From NCBI RefSeq assembly GCF_900108565.1, contig NZ_LT629971.1:1-64000 (forward strand): a DNA stretch of 64,000 bases, read 5' to 3'. Position numbers and translations under genes: made by a program. The notes beneath the pieces were generated by a model. It worked only from the letters and a program-made list of their open reading frames with translations, was not told where the DNA came from and did not search any database. Every line of letters begins with the position of its first letter. The first letter of the stretch is position 1. This DNA is from Mycolicibacterium rutilum. GTDB taxonomy: Bacteria > Actinomycetota > Actinomycetes > Mycobacteriales > Mycobacteriaceae. Below are positions 63,833-64,000 of this stretch, in pieces.

Positions 63833-64000
63833 GCATGCCTCCTCGTGGTGGGTTACCGCCGGTCAACCCCGGAAACGACGAACGCCCCGACGCAGACAGG
63901 TCGGGGCGCGCATGCATACTCGCTACTAGCCTCGTCCTCCTGCGTGGGCCGCCCGGGTGATCCGGGACCTTCAACCGATTTCTCGGTGACCGACGGTCTT
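63833..64000 (-). ncRNA. L10-type ribosomal leader (partial)
   Basis: This is the untranslated leader of rplJ on the minus strand, cut by the window edge. It has a perfect 9-bp stem, CGCCCCGAC (63883-63891) and GTCGGGGCG (63900-63908), plus a second pairing segment with TCCGGGATC/GATCCCGGA-like complementarity near 63950-63970. Leaders of this type bind L10 or L10(L12)4 to set rplJ-rplL expression. No gene was seen in it. Confidence 0.6.

Overview
The window is high-GC actinobacterial DNA. Gene order and protein content fit a non-tuberculous, probably rapidly growing mycobacterium (Mycolicibacterium type). Read from right to left it follows the M. tuberculosis block from rplJ/rplL and mkl (Rv0651-Rv0655) through rpoB-rpoC, nfo, fadE8-echA4-paaX-echA5 and rpsL-rpsG-fusA-tuf to the mycofactocin locus (Rv0691c-Rv0697). 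The comparison with M. tuberculosis is from memory; no alignment was run.

Layout. 1-4.6 kb: a cytochrome P450 gene split by an IS630-type element, then a divergent TetR/MFS efflux pair with two tandem operators. Nearly every reading frame here carries frameshifts. 4.5-11.7 kb: a complete mycofactocin cluster, mftA-B-C-D-E-F-G on the minus strand with mftR divergent. It includes the 30-residue precursor peptide gene mftA. 11.7-15.2 kb: malic enzyme and an ECF sigma factor translationally coupled to a VOC/glyoxalase protein. 15.3-25.3 kb: ferredoxin reductase, then an arginine/ornithine module (AsnC/Lrp regulator, ddaH-like, rocD, arginine deiminase, an APC exchanger and an NhaC antiporter) that surrounds a mycofactocin-type SDR, then a SHOCT protein. 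25.4-32.2 kb: MFS transporter, cutinase, and the str operon (rpsL, rpsG, fusA, tuf). 32.5-47.8 kb: regulators, lipoproteins, methyltransferases, a fatty-acid/CoA cluster, PAP2 phosphatase, endonuclease IV, a TetR-thioesterase-oxidoreductase regulon and a CaCA antiporter. 48-64 kb: rpoC, rpoB, two paralogous secreted hydrolases with very acidic linkers, a molybdopterin oxidoreductase, the Mce ATPase mkl/mceG, rplL, rplJ and an L10-type leader.

How parts work together. MftC (with MftB), MftE, MftD and MftF process and glycosylate MftA into a redox cofactor. MftG, the SDR at 19.3-20.1 kb and perhaps other dehydrogenases use or regenerate it. The arginine module would deiminate arginine or methylated arginine and pass ornithine carbon to glutamate semialdehyde. 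The TetR at 43.3-43.8 kb has three matching operator dyads, which predict a small regulon of thioesterase, quinone oxidoreductase and NmrA protein.

The least explained structure is a set of 50-64 bp intergenic elements with inverted-repeat ends. At least three sequence families are present twice each (19.2/38.5 kb, 27.67/27.76 kb, 46.8/47.8 kb), and two single-copy palindromes are similar in form. No CRISPR array, tRNA or rRNA gene was seen.
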